A DNA stretch of 6,438 nt, taken from contig CAKUKL010000088.1 in the NCBI GenBank assembly GCA_934662925.1, positions 1 to 6,438 of the forward strand, in the 5' to 3' direction. The stretch is from an uncultured Oscillospiraceae bacterium (lineage in GTDB: Bacteria > Bacillota > Clostridia > Oscillospirales > Oscillospiraceae). The notes beneath the pieces are model-generated. The model saw nothing but the letters and a program-made list of their open reading frames with translations, made no database searches and was not told where the DNA came from. This document shows, piece by piece, positions 5,546 through 6,438 of the stretch. Positions within the stretch are counted from its first letter, which is position 1. Every line of letters starts with the position of its first letter. Both the position numbers and the translations under genes were made by a program.

Positions 5546-6271
5546 ATGATAGGACTTGGAACGATCATCAACAGCGCCGGCATCGTCGCCGGCGGCGCGA
5601 TCGGGCATTTCGCGGGAAAATTATTCGGCCCGGAGCAGCAGGACTCCCTCAACAAGGCCTGCGGTGTCAGCGTGCTGTTCATCGCCATCGCCGGGGCGAT
5701 GGAGGGGATGCTGACCATCCGCGACGGGGCGGTCAGCAGCGGCAGATCCATGCTGGTGGTCCTGTGCCTTGCGCTGGGGACCATCATCGGCGAGCTGATC
5801 GGCATCGAGCGCGGCTTCGAGCGGTTCGGCGAATGGCTGAAAAAGCGCACCGGGAACAGCGGCGACGCGAATTTTGTAAACGCCTTCGTCACGGCGTCCC
5901 TCACCGTCTCCATCGGGGCCATGGCCATCGTCGGCGCGATACAGGACGGCCTGCTGGGGGACTATTCCACGCTGGCCGTGAAATCCGTTCTCGACCTCAT
6001 TATCGTCGCGGTCATGACGTCCTCCATGGGAAAAGGCGCGGTATTCTCCACCATCCCGGTGTTCGTGTTCGAGGGCTGCATCACCCTGCTGGCCCGGCTG
6101 GTCTCCCCCATCATGACCGCCGCGGCCATCGCCTATCTGTCCCTCATCGGCTCCGTGCTGATCTTCTGCATCGGCGTGAATCTGGTGTGGGGCAAAAAGC
6201 TGCGGGTGGCGAATATGCTCCCGGCTGTGATTCTGGCCATTCTGGCGGCTTACCTGCCGTGGGGCTTTTGA
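5546..6271 (+). CDS. DUF554 family membrane protein (YqgA/YdfK-like)
   Basis: This 241-residue protein has about seven to eight hydrophobic segments (near residues 4-20, 39-56, 69-87, 112-131, 143-160, 166-185, 189-211 and 222-239), so it is an integral membrane protein. GLGTIINSAGIVAGGAIG at the N-terminus, GTIIGELIGIE (78-88) and SIGAMAIVGAIQDGL (122-136) are hallmark segments of DUF554, and the length is normal for the family. The family has no established biochemical role that I can state; a transport function is sometimes guessed from its shape. The ATG has AGAAGG (5533-5538) seven bases upstream. It follows the adenosylhomocysteinase-like gene by 40 bases with no terminator between, so the two are probably co-transcribed, but no functional link is known. 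The gene ends at TGA 6269-6271 just before a palindrome-rich region. Confidence 0.92.
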   Translation: MIGLGTIINSAGIVAGGAIGHFAGKLFGPEQQDSLNKACGVSVLFIAIAGAMEGMLTIRDGAVSSGRSMLVVLCLALGTIIGELIGIERGFERFGEWLKKRTGNSGDANFVNAFVTASLTVSIGAMAIVGAIQDGLLGDYSTLAVKSVLDLIIVAVMTSSMGKGAVFSTIPVFVFEGCITLLARLVSPIMTAAAIAYLSLIGSVLIFCIGVNLVWGKKLRVANMLPAVILAILAAYLPWGF

Positions 6272-6280
6272 GCAAAAAAC

Positions 6281-6297
6281 AAAGGGCGCAGCCCTTT
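6281..6297 (+). repeat. AAAGGGC hairpin after the DUF554 gene
   Basis: AAAGGGC (6281-6287) pairs perfectly with GCCCTTT (6291-6297) around a GCA loop. It lies ten bases past the stop codon and is preceded by an A-run. It ends in three T residues, followed by GAACC, so it may be the first of two tandem terminator hairpins or part of the palindrome cluster. Confidence 0.55.
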
Positions 6298-6304
6298 GAA
6301 CCTC

Positions 6305-6337
6305 TTTTCTTCTTTCGAAAGAAGAGAAACGTTTTTT
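6305..6337 (+). terminator. Likely intrinsic terminator of the adenosylhomocysteinase-DUF554 unit
   Basis: The centre is a perfect 16-base palindrome CTTCTTTCGAAAGAAG (6309-6324). It extends outward to 6305-6328 with one G-T pair, and is followed by AACG and six T residues (6332-6337). The hairpin is AT-rich with almost no loop, and the T-run starts three bases late, so it is less typical than the 2412 terminator. It could equally be an element of the surrounding palindrome cluster. Confidence 0.5.
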
Positions 6338-6356
6338 CTCGACCCCATTCTCAGGG

Positions 6357-6431
6357 AGGGTTTCGCCCTTCAGGCACCTTTTTCGTGTTCGCCGAAAAAT
6401 CGGCGATGATTTTGTTGCGTCCTGCGGACGC
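6357..6431 (+). repeat. Palindrome cluster at the right edge of the window
   Basis: Three further hairpins occur: AGGG/CCCT (6357-6360/6366-6369, loop TTTCG), TCGCCGA/TCGGCGA (6389-6395/6400-6406, loop AAAA) and GCGTCC/GGACGC (6417-6422/6426-6431, loop TGC). No open frame with a start signal uses this stretch. In style it resembles the cluster at 2206-2338 (short perfect stems, three-base GCA or TGC loops, a GGGCGAA-type core), which suggests the same class of intergenic palindromic sequence. The window ends before the element's limit can be seen. Confidence 0.55.
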
Positions 6432-6438
6432 TCCGCTG

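Overview
The window looks like chromosomal DNA from a high-GC member of the Clostridia, probably a gut Oscillospiraceae-type genome. This is inferred from GC-rich third codon positions, GGAGG-type ribosome binding sites, a TTG start, the set of gene families, and AT-rich intergenic regions full of palindromes. No rRNA, tRNA, transposase, phage gene or CRISPR array is visible. All supported genes are on the + strand; the long minus-strand reading frames are shadows of GC-rich codons.

Region 1 (about 1-2443) is the end of an ABC importer operon of the TrpX-TrpY-TrpZ-like class (COG2984 / COG4120 / COG1101): the C-terminal 92 residues of a substrate-binding protein, a complete membrane permease, and a complete ATPase that overlaps the permease by 8 bases. 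A 16-bp hairpin and a consensus -10 box separate the binding-protein gene from the permease, which would allow more binding protein than membrane parts. After the ATPase comes a 345-base gene-free stretch. It holds a cluster of palindromes, a second copy of the ATPase C-terminal coding sequence whose six differences are all at third codon positions, a 13-bp-stem terminator, and a good vegetative-type promoter for the next gene.

Region 2 (about 2470-4122) is a likely two-gene unit: an alpha/beta hydrolase of the monoacylglycerol lipase / lysophospholipase type with a complete Ser-Asp-His triad, and a HAD-family phosphatase starting at TTG.

Region 3 (about 4104-6438) begins with a 160-base spacer carrying about a dozen T-tracts spaced close to one DNA helical turn, a pattern expected to give intrinsically curved DNA. 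It is followed by an adenosylhomocysteinase-like gene of the short, archaeal/Thermotoga type and a DUF554 membrane protein. The window ends in another palindrome-rich segment that includes a likely terminator.

Functionally the window combines nutrient import (probably an amino acid or similar small molecule), lipid-ester hydrolysis, phosphate-ester hydrolysis and recycling of the methylation by-product S-adenosylhomocysteine. I see no new defence or mobile system. The observations most worth following are non-coding: the diverged duplicate of the ATPase tail, the helically phased T-tract array, and the palindrome clusters.
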